A stretch of 21,913 nt of DNA from JAGXLP01 sp042218715 (GCA_042218715.1 JBDGQU010000063.1:1-21913), one strand, 5' to 3'. Positions 5,977 through 13,833 are shown, numbered from the stretch's first letter. Numbers and translations: made by a program. Notes: generated by a model not told the origin, from the sequence alone.

Positions 5977-6003
5977 TTAGCAGAGGTTAAGTGACTCTGC
6001 TAA
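5977..6003 (+). promoter_or_regulatory. CIRCE-like heat-shock operator (HrcA-type), variant sequence
   Basis: TTAGCAGAG, 9 nt, CTCTGCTAA is a perfect inverted repeat with exactly the 9-9-9 layout of CIRCE (TTAGCACTC-N9-GAGTGCTAA). The outer six bases TTAGCA/TGCTAA are identical; the inner three are GAG instead of CTC. It lies 3 nt after the -10 hexamer of the Hsp20 gene, where a bound repressor would block initiation. It would also form a 9-bp hairpin at the 5' end of the mRNA, as CIRCE does. Confidence 0.82.
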
Positions 6004-6045
6004 TAAAACTCAGAATAAAGGTACCCGTTAAAGGAGGTGGAATTT

Positions 6046-6507
6046 ATGCCTCTTCCTTCCGACAGAGACAGGAGAAGGAATAAAACCCCATCTCCGTTCA
6101 GCAGCGGAGGATTGTTGGACGAACTGTTCCAGGACCTGGAAGATACGTTCTTCGGGGGAGGTAGTAGCCTCCCTAGGATGGGAAATACTGACATCTACGA
6201 GAAGGACGGGAAACTACATTACGATCTTGAACTTCCGGGACTCACCAAGGACCAAATAAACATACAAGCCAAGGACGATCAACTGGTAGTTACCGGCGAA
6301 GTGGAGCAGAAGCAAGAAGAAGAAGACGTAAATTACATCAGCCGAGGACGTCGTTACGGAAGGTTCAGGCGGACTCTACCTTTGCCGGAAAGAGTTGAGG
6401 ATCCGGAAAAGCTCTCCGCAAAGTTCGAGAACGGAGTCCTGAAGATAACCGCCGAATTAAGTGAGGCGCTGGAAGAAGAGGAAGCTATTGACGTCGAGAT
6501 AGAATAA
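6046..6507 (+). CDS. Small heat-shock protein, Hsp20/alpha-crystallin family
   Basis: A 153-residue ATP-independent holdase that binds unfolding proteins and prevents aggregation. The start is the ATG at 6046, 6 nt after AAGGAGGTG (6031-6039). The in-frame GTG at 6037 belongs to the ribosome-binding site. The disordered N-terminus (about 1-45) contains LLDELFQDLEDTFFGGG. The alpha-crystallin domain (about 46-140) shows NTDIYEKDGKLHYDLELPGL, the GRFRRTLPLPE segment, and the signature FENGVLKI. The C-terminus IDVEIE supplies the I-x-I/V oligomerisation motif. It is monocistronic, between a strong promoter with a CIRCE-like operator and a strong terminator, so heat-shock control by an HrcA-type repressor is expected. 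Confidence 0.95.
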   Translation: MPLPSDRDRRRNKTPSPFSSGGLLDELFQDLEDTFFGGGSSLPRMGNTDIYEKDGKLHYDLELPGLTKDQINIQAKDDQLVVTGEVEQKQEEEDVNYISRGRRYGRFRRTLPLPERVEDPEKLSAKFENGVLKITAELSEALEEEEAIDVEIE

Positions 6508-6516
6508 CTGAACCAC

Positions 6517-6542
6517 CGAGCCGGTCTAATCCGGCTCGTTTT
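6517..6542 (+). terminator. Intrinsic terminator of the Hsp20 gene
   Basis: CGAGCCGG (6517-6524), loop TCTAAT, CCGGCTCG (6531-6538), then TTTT and AATTCTTT. Confidence 0.92.
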
Positions 6543-6710
6543 AATTCTTTAACCTTAATACTCCAATTTTCCCAATACCTACCTAAACCAAGTTCCACGG
6601 GAGCGACTTATCTACCCGCACCGTTGACGTATAAGGCAATATATTAACTGGTCTTAAAACCCTTTTGGGATTTCATCCTGCGCTGATCCTCTTGATAAGG
6701 GGTGATTGCG

Positions 6711-8198
6711 ATGAACGAGCCAGACGGAAAAACCATAGTTGTCTCCAACGCCGAGCCTTATAAGCACGTAGAAGGAAGCGACGGTGAACCAGTTTGTGAA
6801 GAAGTTGAGGGTGGGCTTACAACGGCCATGAATCCCCGGATGAGGGAATCAGGTGGGGTTTGGATTGCTTACGGTCGTGGTGAACTTGACTTCGAAGTAA
6901 CCAATTCCGAGGGTAAGATCTCCGTTCCGGATCACTCGGGCGTGTCCGAAGAAAATAAATATACCTTAAAAAGGCTCGATTTCCCGTCTTCTCAATACGA
7001 TAATTTTTACCGGGGTTACGCGAATCGGATACTCTGGCCAATATGTCATTCGTTCCCGACAAAGGCGGATCTCCGTAAGGAGGATAGATACTGGTCGAAA
7101 GGCTATCTACCTTCCAACAAAAAGTACGCTCAAGCGGTGATCAAGACTTACGAACCGGGAGACACCGTCTGGATTCACGATTATCACCTAGCTCTTGTGC
7201 CCCGACTTGTAAGATCCGAGATCCCCGAGGCAAAGATCGGAGTGTTTTGGCATATTCCCTGGCCACCCTGGGAGAATTTCGGCAAGATCCCTCACAGAGA
7301 TGAAATATTGAATGGGCTGGCTGCAGCCGATTTGATCGGGGTTCACCTGGAGAAGTATGCTCGGAATTTGCTCCGATGTGTGGAAGAAATCGAGGGAGAA
7401 GTCGACTTTGGTGCCGGGCGGTTCAAACTGGGCAGTGATGAATCACAGGTAGATGCTTTTCCCCTCGGTGTAGACTATGAATTCTTCAACGGCACGGAAA
7501 CGGGTAATAAAGAAAAGAAAATCAGGGAAAAGTATAGTTGTGAAAACTTGATCCTCGGGGTTGATCGACAGGATTACACAAAAGGTATTCCGGAAAGGAT
7601 CCGCGCTTTTGAGAAGTTCATTAGGGACAACCCGGGTTACCGAGAGGAGATAGCCTTGATCCAGAGGACGCCCCAAAGTAGGACTGGTATAGAAGAATAC
7701 GAGGTCGAAAAAAGTGAGATAAATCGTGAAATCTCCGAGTTCAACGGCAAGTTCGGGAGCCATGATTGGATACCGATTAACCTATTCTGGAGTGGGATAC
7801 CTCAGGAGAAGTTAATAGCGGAGTATCGAGCTGCGGACGTGGGGCTTGTGACCCCGGGTCTGGACGGAATGAATCTGGTGGCCAAAGAGTTTATTGCTGC
7901 AAATAAGGAGCCTAAAGTTTTGATCCTTTCCGAGTTTGCAGGGTCCAGCGAACAGCTCGAAGAGGCCCTCCAGGTTAACCCCTACGATGCCAAACAGGTA
8001 GCCGAGGCGATAAAGACGGCGATAGAGATGTCAGAAAAAGAAAAGGAAAAAAGGTGGCGTAAGCTCAGGAAAAGGGTTAAGACCAGGGACCTTCCCGCCT
8101 GGGCGGAAAACTTCCTGGATAGCCTGAGTGGGGCTCATCAATTACATTCCATGACAAGATTCACCGCTCCCCGGAGCGGGGGTCTTGACTCCTTTTAG
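6711..8198 (+). CDS. GT20 glycosyltransferase, trehalose-6-phosphate synthase-like (OtsA/GgpS family)
   Basis: The 495-residue enzyme probably transfers glucose from a nucleotide sugar to a phosphorylated acceptor to make a trehalose-type compatible solute. The start is the ATG at 6711, after AAGGGGTG (6698-6704). GT20 landmarks in order: VVSN at the N-terminus, GGL, YRGYANRILWP, VWIHDYHLALVP, GVFWHIPWP, the donor-site VDRQDYTKGI, IQRTPQSRTGIEEY, and DVGLVTPGLDGMNLVAKEF. Length matches OtsA. In OtsA the N-terminal motif is usually VVSNR, where the Arg (Arg9 in E. coli) binds the glucose-6-phosphate phosphate. Here it reads VVSNAEPY with Ala14, so the acceptor may differ. No otsB phosphatase is adjacent. 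The tail past about residue 475 (HSMTRFTAPRSGGLDSF) is extra. Trehalose-6-phosphate or glucosylglycerol-phosphate synthesis are both possible. Confidence 0.85.
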   Translation: MNEPDGKTIVVSNAEPYKHVEGSDGEPVCEEVEGGLTTAMNPRMRESGGVWIAYGRGELDFEVTNSEGKISVPDHSGVSEENKYTLKRLDFPSSQYDNFYRGYANRILWPICHSFPTKADLRKEDRYWSKGYLPSNKKYAQAVIKTYEPGDTVWIHDYHLALVPRLVRSEIPEAKIGVFWHIPWPPWENFGKIPHRDEILNGLAAADLIGVHLEKYARNLLRCVEEIEGEVDFGAGRFKLGSDESQVDAFPLGVDYEFFNGTETGNKEKKIREKYSCENLILGVDRQDYTKGIPERIRAFEKFIRDNPGYREEIALIQRTPQSRTGIEEYEVEKSEINREISEFNGKFGSHDWIPINLFWSGIPQEKLIAEYRAADVGLVTPGLDGMNLVAKEFIAANKEPKVLILSEFAGSSEQLEEALQVNPYDAKQVAEAIKTAIEMSEKEKEKRWRKLRKRVKTRDLPAWAENFLDSLSGAHQLHSMTRFTAPRSGGLDSF

Positions 8199-8371
8199 TT
8201 TGCCTCTTTTCTTTGGGGGAGAAATTGCGTATCTTTGTTCCGGGTAGTCTATCCGGGGGATTGTTGTATTTAACTCAGTAGTGATTTCATCCTGCATTCT
8301 GGGCTAAAAATTTGATTCGAGAAAGATGATCGGGCAACTTAAGTTCTGGTTATAAGGAGGATCCGGAAAAG
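8199..8371 (+). other. Intergenic leader upstream of guaA
   Basis: It contains a CCGGGTA/TATCCGG hairpin with a 3-nt loop (around 8239-8256) that lacks a T-run. No purine-riboswitch core and no convincing promoter were recognised. AAGGAGG just before 8372 is the guaA Shine-Dalgarno. Confidence 0.4.
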
Positions 8372-9901
8372 ATGGATACGATAGTTGTGATGGACTTCGG
8401 AGGTCAGTACTCTCATCTGATCGGCCGGAGGATAAGGGACCTGGGGGTTTACTCGGAGGTTATTTCGCCCGCGACGTCAAAAGAATCCCTCGCCCAAATC
8501 GAAGGGTTGAAGGGTATTATTCTATCCGGGGGTGCGGCTTCCGTCTACGATGACGAATCGCCAAAACCGGACCCGGATATTCTGGACCTGAGTGTTCCAA
8601 TACTCGGTATTTGCTACGGTCACCAGCTACTCGCTCACCTGATCGGTGGAGAGGTAGAATCGAGCGCCGGAGGAGAATACGGGACATCTAACTTGAGAGT
8701 GACCGGTCCGGAATCCCCTTTATTGCAGGGTCTAGGCGAACGCGAAGAAGTATGGATGAATCATAAAGATAGGGTGGCTTCAGTGCCAGAAGGTTTTTTA
8801 ACGTTGGCCTCGACAGAAGCCAGCCCGATAGCTGCTTTTTCCGATCGTTCGGACCTGCTATTTGGCGTCCAGTTTCACCCGGAAGTTACGCATACGAAGA
8901 AAGGTACAAAGGTGCTGGAGAATTTTGCCCTATCGATATGTGAAGCGAAACGAGACTGGGATCCAACCGGGCTTGCTCCAAAACTGATTGGTGAGGCTGA
9001 GGATTACATAGGTGATAGACGGGCGATAATTGGACTATCCGGAGGGGTGGATTCGGCTACAGCTGCGGCCGTAGTTGGAAAGGCTATTGGAGAAAACCTG
9101 ACGGCTATTTACGTGGATACCGGACTTATGCGTCAGGGCGAGACCAAATCAATCGAAAGTACCTTTAAGGATTTGGCTCCGGATATAAAAGTCCTGGATC
9201 GAAAGGAAGAGTTTCTGGGGAAACTAAAAGGAGTGAAGGATCCGGAGGAAAAGCGGAAGATAATCGGGGAAACATTTATAGATGTATTTACCGAGGAGGC
9301 CCGATCAATAGGAGCAGATGTTCTCGTTCAGGGCACTATCTACTCGGACGTGATCGAGAGCGGTTCCACGACTCATTCGGACACGATAAAATCACATCAT
9401 AACGTTGGGGGGTTGCCCGAGAAGGTTGAGCTCGATATCTACGAACCGTTGAAGGAACTTTACAAAGACGAGGTCAGGCAGGTCGCGGATTCTCTCGGTT
9501 TACCAAATGAGATAATCGACCGACACGTGTTTCCCGGCCCCGGACTTGCTATAAGGATAGTCGGCGAGGTAACTCCGGAGCGGGTCGAAATAGTCCGAAA
9601 AGCAAGTTATATAGTCGAAGAGGAACTGAAATCGGCCAGTCTCTACGAGGACGTATGGATGGCGTTCGCGGTTTTACTCCCTATAAGGAGCGTAGGGATC
9701 CAGGGAGACCTGAGGAGCTACGAGTATCCGGTTGCCCTGAGGATAGTGGAATCGGAAGACGCAATGACGGCAAACTTCGCTCAAATACCCTTCGAGGTGC
9801 TGGAGGATATCTCAACTAGAATTACCAACGAAATCAGCAACGTAAACCGGGTTGTATACGATGTCACTAATAAGCCTCCCGCGACTATGGAATGGGAATG
9901 A
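8372..9901 (+). CDS. guaA: GMP synthase (glutamine-hydrolysing)
   Basis: GuaA converts XMP, ATP and glutamine to GMP in purine synthesis. At 509 residues it has the usual single-chain length. The class I glutamine amidotransferase domain (about 1-195) has the nucleophile in GICYGHQ (Cys81) and the His169/Glu171 pair in QFHPEVTHT. The ATP pyrophosphatase domain has the P-loop SGGVDS (223-228). The C-terminal dimerisation/XMP-binding domain includes HHNVGGLPE, FPGPGLAIR and the terminal NKPPATMEWE, which is the standard GuaA ending. The start ATG has a strong AAGGAGG. It lies between a GT20 enzyme and an Lrp regulator with its own promoter, so there is no sign of a purine operon. Confidence 0.98.
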   Translation: MDTIVVMDFGGQYSHLIGRRIRDLGVYSEVISPATSKESLAQIEGLKGIILSGGAASVYDDESPKPDPDILDLSVPILGICYGHQLLAHLIGGEVESSAGGEYGTSNLRVTGPESPLLQGLGEREEVWMNHKDRVASVPEGFLTLASTEASPIAAFSDRSDLLFGVQFHPEVTHTKKGTKVLENFALSICEAKRDWDPTGLAPKLIGEAEDYIGDRRAIIGLSGGVDSATAAAVVGKAIGENLTAIYVDTGLMRQGETKSIESTFKDLAPDIKVLDRKEEFLGKLKGVKDPEEKRKIIGETFIDVFTEEARSIGADVLVQGTIYSDVIESGSTTHSDTIKSHHNVGGLPEKVELDIYEPLKELYKDEVRQVADSLGLPNEIIDRHVFPGPGLAIRIVGEVTPERVEIVRKASYIVEEELKSASLYEDVWMAFAVLLPIRSVGIQGDLRSYEYPVALRIVESEDAMTANFAQIPFEVLEDISTRITNEISNVNRVVYDVTNKPPATMEWE

Positions 9902-9941
9902 TTGCTCTGGCCACCAGGTATAGACTCTGACTGGGATAACC

Positions 9942-9970
9942 TTGACAAATCAAGTATATGTTGCTATTCT
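9942..9970 (+). promoter_or_regulatory. Promoter predicting a leaderless mRNA for the Lrp/AsnC gene
   Basis: TTGACA (9942-9947), 17 nt, TATTCT (9965-9970). The expected start, 7 nt after the -10, falls on the A of the ATG at 9977. No Shine-Dalgarno lies between. Confidence 0.75.
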
Positions 9971-9976
9971 AGTGGT

Positions 9977-10426
9977 ATGAAATTAACTGATAGAGATATT
10001 GAAATCATCAGGTATCTAGAAGAAGATAGCAGGATGTCCTTAAGGCATATCGCCGGGGAACTTGACGTTTCTCCGACAACAGTGAGTAATCGCGTCCAGA
10101 AGATGAAGGAGGAAGGGGTAATAGAAAAATTCGGGTTAAAATTAAACCTTGGAAAACTTGATTACTCCCTGACTGCAATTATAAAAGTAAAGGCAAAGAG
10201 CGATGATCTTTCCAAAGTTTTGGAAGAAATGGAAGCTTATCCCTGTTTAACCCATATTTACGAAACTACGGGTGACTTCGACGTTATAGGTATCGGAAAG
10301 TTCAAAAGCAGGGAAGAAATGACGGACAAGTTGGTAGATCTCGTCCAGAGTCCCCACATAGAAACGACAAATACTTCACTGGTATTATCTACGCTAAGGG
10401 AATACGATAACTCCGGACTTGTTTAG
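9977..10426 (+). CDS. Lrp/AsnC-family transcriptional regulator
   Basis: A 149-residue protein of the feast/famine regulator family, which sense amino acids or similar small ligands. The N-terminal winged helix-turn-helix (about 1-60) begins LTDRDIEIIRYLEEDSRMSLRHIAGELDVSPTTVSNRVQKM. The C-terminal RAM domain (about 68-140) contains the characteristic ETTGDFDVIGIGKF turn. The frame is open back to 9902, but those residues do not resemble Lrp, and the ATG at 9977 places the family's usual first helix at the N-terminus. There is no Shine-Dalgarno, and the promoter predicts a transcript beginning at the ATG. The regulatory target is unknown; guaA upstream and the Crp-like gene downstream (33 nt) are the neighbours. 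Confidence 0.93.
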   Translation: MKLTDRDIEIIRYLEEDSRMSLRHIAGELDVSPTTVSNRVQKMKEEGVIEKFGLKLNLGKLDYSLTAIIKVKAKSDDLSKVLEEMEAYPCLTHIYETTGDFDVIGIGKFKSREEMTDKLVDLVQSPHIETTNTSLVLSTLREYDNSGLV

Positions 10427-10459
10427 GTACATTTAAACCAGAAGTCTTAGGACATACCC

Positions 10460-11134
10460 ATGGCTGACCTCAAAAACATTAAGATATTCAGTGATTTAGA
10501 CGAGCAAAGTCTTTCTGAGCTTCAGGGAGAAGTAAAAGATATTGACTACGGCCCAGAGGAGATTATTTTTCAGGAGGGAGCGCCTTCCTTTGGTTTTTAT
10601 CTCATTAACGAAGGGTTAGTTAAGCTGGTTAAACGAACGCTACGAGGCAAAAAGCAAATTCTTAAGCTGGCCGGACCGGGCGAGTATATTGGTGAAACTA
10701 CGCTTTTCGATAAAGGTACCCACATAGCCTTCGCTAAAACACTTACAGATGTCGAGGTAGGATTTATCGAAAGAGGTAACTTTTTTTATTTCCTGGAAAA
10801 ACATCCGGAGATCGTATTCCGGTTTTTCGCGAAGATGTCGGAGGAACTCAAAGCATTTCAGAGTAAACTCGCGGAAAGATCGTACAATAGCAGCAAAGAA
10901 AGGTTAGCCCGGTTTATATTGAGGCTCGGAAGAGAAGGGATCGAGCTTTCTAGGTCCGAGTTAGCAGAATTAGCCGGGGTTTCCTCCAAGACGGCAATTC
11001 GCACTTTAGGGGAGTTAGAGGACCGGGGATTTATCAAAATGAGGGATAGAAAAATTGACATCCTCGACGAAGACAGTATAGAAGAACTTGCCGCTTCTTT
11101 CCCTATCACTCTCGATCAAAATTTGATCATATGA
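10460..11134 (+). CDS. Crp/Fnr-family transcriptional regulator without cysteines
   Basis: A 224-residue protein with an N-terminal cyclic-nucleotide-binding-type beta-roll (about 5-120; IIFQEGAPSFGFYLINEGLVKLV, GPGEYIGETTLF), a dimerisation helix (about 125-150), and a C-terminal winged helix (LSRSELAELAGVSSKTAIRTLGELEDRGFI). The protein contains no cysteine at all, so an oxygen-sensing [4Fe-4S] cluster as in FNR is excluded. The phosphate-binding Arg of CRP (RSAL) is also not evident, so the ligand is unknown. The Shine-Dalgarno is a modest AGGA, 7 nt before ATG. It probably shares a transcript with the Lrp gene 33 nt upstream. Two transcription factors in a row suggest a local control unit, but no target is visible. 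Confidence 0.92.
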   Translation: MADLKNIKIFSDLDEQSLSELQGEVKDIDYGPEEIIFQEGAPSFGFYLINEGLVKLVKRTLRGKKQILKLAGPGEYIGETTLFDKGTHIAFAKTLTDVEVGFIERGNFFYFLEKHPEIVFRFFAKMSEELKAFQSKLAERSYNSSKERLARFILRLGREGIELSRSELAELAGVSSKTAIRTLGELEDRGFIKMRDRKIDILDEDSIEELAASFPITLDQNLII

Positions 11135-11160
11135 GCACTCACCAGCCTGAGTGATCCTTG

Positions 11161-11182
11161 TCCTTGTCGAAGGAAATTTTTT
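11161..11182 (+). terminator. Intrinsic terminator after the Crp/Fnr gene
   Basis: TCCTT (11161-11165), loop GTCG, AAGGA (11170-11174), AA, then TTTTTT (11177-11182). Another small hairpin CACTCA/TGAGTG (11136-11153) precedes it. A CCCCCT/AGGGGG hairpin (about 11209-11226) lies further on, ahead of the kinase gene, without a T-run. Confidence 0.65.
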
Positions 11183-11261
11183 GTGTTATTTTTGGTGAGC
11201 GACGTTTTCCCCCTTACTAGAGGGGGCCCGTTTACCTAAAGGAAATAAACAAGGCTTTTGA

Positions 11262-13019
11262 GTGATTAAGTTGAAAAGGTATATTGCCGTTCTGGGCCTG
11301 AGTTATGTTATTTTAGCAGTAGCTGTACTCGTACTCCAGATAAGGAGTTCGATCGTCATTGGAATACTAATTTCGGTGCCCCTTCTGATTACGAGCGTCC
11401 TGTATTTTTCCGAAAAATTCTCCCTGAAAACATCCACGGAACTCAAGGGGTGGGGAGCACAAAAATACGCTTCGAAGTTGTTCAACAATTCTTCTAATAT
11501 GCTATACCTTGTTAACCCGGAAGGTAATATTCTCAAGGCGAATAAAACCTCACGAGAAGTACTTAGCCATGAAAACGTGGATAATCTCCACCTTGCGGAA
11601 ATTGTCCACCCCGAGGATCTGGATCTTGTGAAAAAACACCTAAAAAATATTTTCAAAAAAGAAGGTAGGCGTTCTGGAGGGGTGCAAAGTGGTATAGACG
11701 TTAGGCTAGTAGAAAAACCCGCGCCGGGAAGCAACTCGCCCAACACTATTCCCACGACGATGAAAGGTAGCAAGGTCACCGAACAGGCGGGAGTTCTTGA
11801 GTTCACTAATAATGAGAAGATAAATAGGCTAATGAAGAGACTCCGGGAGTCCGGCGCCAGGTACAGGTATTTAATAGAAGACGCCATTGATACTCTTGAT
11901 TCCGCTGTGATGTTGATCGATAAGCAGGGCGAGGTAGTCTGGGTAAATAAGACCATGGAAGTTTTCTTTGACCTGGATAGACGGGAGTTAATGGGCCTAT
12001 CTGTCGACCGGGCAATGAGTTATTATGTCGATTCGTTCGATGAGTCCGAGGAATTTACCGAGGTTGCGAAGAAGGCGCACGGGGAGAACACCCGGATCAA
12101 CAACCACGTTTGCTCGATAACGAACGAATACGGCAAGACCCGGCGGATACTGGAATACAGAAGTATCCCTATAGAAACGGATCGTTACGAAGGTGGGAGA
12201 ATTGAACACTACATAGATATTACCGAGGTTAAACAACTGGAAGAAGATCTACGGAGACAGACAGAACGGCTAAAGAAAAGTAACGAAAAGCTGGAGGAGT
12301 TTTCCCGGGGGATTTCCCACGATCTGAAGGCGCCGCTTCAGACGCTTGAGGGTTATAGCCATATACTACTGGAGGATTACGAAGACGAACTTGATCAGGA
12401 GGGAATTAGAGCTCTTCAGGCCCTTTCCGATACGACACAGAGGCTCAGGGACAGAATAGAAAGCCTGCTGACTTACTCTAGCATCAACATGGAAGACAAA
12501 GGGTTCGATGAAATCGACCTTTCCGAATTAGTCTCCGAACTGCGAGAGGACCTAAAGTACCTCCTGGAAGGAGTAGACTTAGTCGTCCCCGGAGACCTAC
12601 CAAGGGTTTACGGCAATAAAACGCTATTAACAGAGTTGTTTAGTAACCTGGTCACAAACGCTGTCAAGTACAACGATAAAGAAGAACCGAAAGTAGAAAT
12701 AGGTTGGGAGGAAAAGTCGGATAAATACCTGCTCTGGGTTAGGGATAATGGAAGGGGAATAAAAGATAGGTACCTGGAAAAGATCTTTAAAGTTTTCGAA
12801 AAACTTAACCCCCGGGAAAATCCTGAGGGAACGGGGATAGGTTTAGCCGTCTGTAAAAGAATTGTTGAGGAGCATAGGGGTGATATCTGGGCGGAGTCCG
12901 AACTGGGAGAAGGAACGACATTTTACTTCACCTTACCGGCTAGAAAAGAGCAAATGGGAGAAAATATTTCAGGTCGAGAAATGACCAATGGGGTTAATTT
13001 TTCTAGGGCAAGTAAATAA
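11262..13019 (+). CDS. Membrane-anchored PAS sensor histidine kinase
   Basis: A 585-residue kinase starting at GTG 11262 with AAGG 7 nt upstream. Two adjacent transmembrane helices (about 7-27 and 29-50) leave almost no periplasmic loop, so sensing is probably cytoplasmic or in the membrane. PAS 1 (about 70-130) contains NMLYLVNPEGNILKANKTSREVL; PAS 2 (about 200-325) contains AVMLIDKQGEVVWVNKTMEVFF and ends ITEVKQLEEDL. A short coiled coil leads to the HisKA domain, with phospho-acceptor His353 in FSRGISHDLKAPLQT. The HATPase domain shows the N box NLVTNAVKY, G1 DNGRGI and G2 GTGIGLAVCKRIVEEHRG. The kinase core resembles the phytochrome-type HisKA group, which pairs with Rcp1-like regulators, and one follows 30 nt downstream. 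A linker of about 30 residues (PAPGSNSPNTIPTT) between the PAS domains looks disordered. Confidence 0.95.
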   Translation: MIKLKRYIAVLGLSYVILAVAVLVLQIRSSIVIGILISVPLLITSVLYFSEKFSLKTSTELKGWGAQKYASKLFNNSSNMLYLVNPEGNILKANKTSREVLSHENVDNLHLAEIVHPEDLDLVKKHLKNIFKKEGRRSGGVQSGIDVRLVEKPAPGSNSPNTIPTTMKGSKVTEQAGVLEFTNNEKINRLMKRLRESGARYRYLIEDAIDTLDSAVMLIDKQGEVVWVNKTMEVFFDLDRRELMGLSVDRAMSYYVDSFDESEEFTEVAKKAHGENTRINNHVCSITNEYGKTRRILEYRSIPIETDRYEGGRIEHYIDITEVKQLEEDLRRQTERLKKSNEKLEEFSRGISHDLKAPLQTLEGYSHILLEDYEDELDQEGIRALQALSDTTQRLRDRIESLLTYSSINMEDKGFDEIDLSELVSELREDLKYLLEGVDLVVPGDLPRVYGNKTLLTELFSNLVTNAVKYNDKEEPKVEIGWEEKSDKYLLWVRDNGRGIKDRYLEKIFKVFEKLNPRENPEGTGIGLAVCKRIVEEHRGDIWAESELGEGTTFYFTLPARKEQMGENISGREMTNGVNFSRASK

Positions 13020-13049
13020 AATTTTAAAAAGAATGACCAGGAGGGAAAA

Positions 13050-13487
13050 ATGGGCAACAAAAACAGGTTGGATATCCTATTAGTAGAGGACGAGGACTAC
13101 GACATAGATTTAACCCAGCGGGCCATTTACAAAAGTGAAGTGGAGTCTAAATTATTCGTAGTAAGAGATGGAGAGGAAGCCCTGGACTTCCTTTACCAGA
13201 GAGAAGGATTTGAAGACGTTCCGAAACCCGACCTCATTCTACTCGACTTGAACCTTCCCAAAATAGGGGGTCACGAAGTCCTTGAGTCAGTCAAGGAAGA
13301 CGAGGCACTGAAAAGCATCCCCGTTATCGTTCTGACTGTATCGGAGCGGGAGGAAGACATCGTCAAGGCGTACGATAGCGGAGCTAGTAGTTACGTTCAC
13401 AAACCGGTAAACCCGGCGGAATTTCGGAAAGTAATAGAAACAGTCCAGGAGTACTGGAAAATATCCAACCTACCCCCGGAAAACTGA
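13050..13487 (+). CDS. Single-domain response regulator, Rcp1-like
   Basis: A 145-residue CheY-like receiver without an output domain. The acidic pocket is VEDEDYD, phospho-acceptor Asp66 lies in LILLDLNLPKIGG, Thr in VIVLTVSE, and Lys in YVHKPVN. The extended loop after the third strand (LYQREGFEDVPKPD) is characteristic of the Rcp1 family, which partners phytochrome-type kinases. The Shine-Dalgarno AGGAGG is strong, and the gene is 30 nt behind the kinase, so they form a two-component pair. Without a DNA-binding domain it must act by protein contact or in a phosphorelay. Confidence 0.95.
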   Translation: MGNKNRLDILLVEDEDYDIDLTQRAIYKSEVESKLFVVRDGEEALDFLYQREGFEDVPKPDLILLDLNLPKIGGHEVLESVKEDEALKSIPVIVLTVSEREEDIVKAYDSGASSYVHKPVNPAEFRKVIETVQEYWKISNLPPEN

Positions 13488-13784
13488 GTTGAAAAGTTTT
13501 ACCGAGATTCGGAGGACAAATTTCTTCCGAGGTTTAAACATCATTCACTAACCTCGGTGATAAGGTAGATAAAACAACCCACCGTAAGTCCTTTTTAGAA
13601 ACCGAAAAACCCTTATCGTTTAATTGATGAAGGTAGAAACGAACCTAAGGTAATTTGATTAATAGATAAGGCTGACTGGGGGAGGCGGGTATATATCCCC
13701 CGTTCCACTCACCATCTCGGTAGCTCCTGGATCCAAGCCCGCCTTCCCTCCAGCCCCATTCGTTAAATCGAACATTTGGTAAAA
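13488..13784. other. Convergent intergenic region with GC-rich foldable element (13676-13753)
   Basis: The region lies between the 3' ends of the response-regulator gene (+) and the por operon (-). At 13501-13558 there are competing hairpins: ACCGAG (13501-13506) with CTCGGT (13553-13558), TCGGAG with TTCCGA, and CCGAGGT (13527-13533) with ACCTCGG (13551-13557). At 13676-13753 CTGGGGGAGGCGGG pairs with CCCGCCTTCCCTCCAG with two one-base bulges. Within it GGGGGA can pair instead with TCCCCC (13696-13701). No open frame, tRNA, 6S, SRP or RNase P signature was recognised. It may be an unassigned small RNA or a 3' regulatory structure. Confidence 0.4.
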
Positions 13785-13818
13785 CAAAAAAATACCCCGC
13801 CGTGCCGACGGGGTATTT
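13785..13818 (-). terminator. Intrinsic terminator of the por operon
   Basis: On the minus strand AAATACCCCG and CGGGGTATTT are complementary around TCGGCACGG, followed by a run of T (TATTTTTTT). It begins 16 nt after the porB stop codon. Confidence 0.93.
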
Positions 13819-13833
13819 GATTACCGAAAAAAG

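Noticed and set aside
5849..6045. Hairpins CCGG/CCGG and AACCC/GGGGTT as additional terminators
   Set aside because: They lack T-runs and sit directly upstream of the Hsp20 promoter.
6669..8295. 13-bp direct repeat GATTTCATCCTGC upstream of both the GT20 gene (6669-6681) and guaA (8283-8295)
   Set aside because: A shared 13-mer is expected a few times by chance in a window this size; it has no consistent position relative to promoter elements.
9902..9976. N-terminal extension of the Lrp/AsnC gene
   Set aside because: It contains the TTGACA-N17-TATTCT promoter, and the encoded residues do not resemble Lrp proteins.
13676..13753. Possible tRNA, SRP or T-box RNA
   Set aside because: No TTCGA-type T-loop, no SRP tetraloop region, and no T-box core with a terminator were found on either strand.
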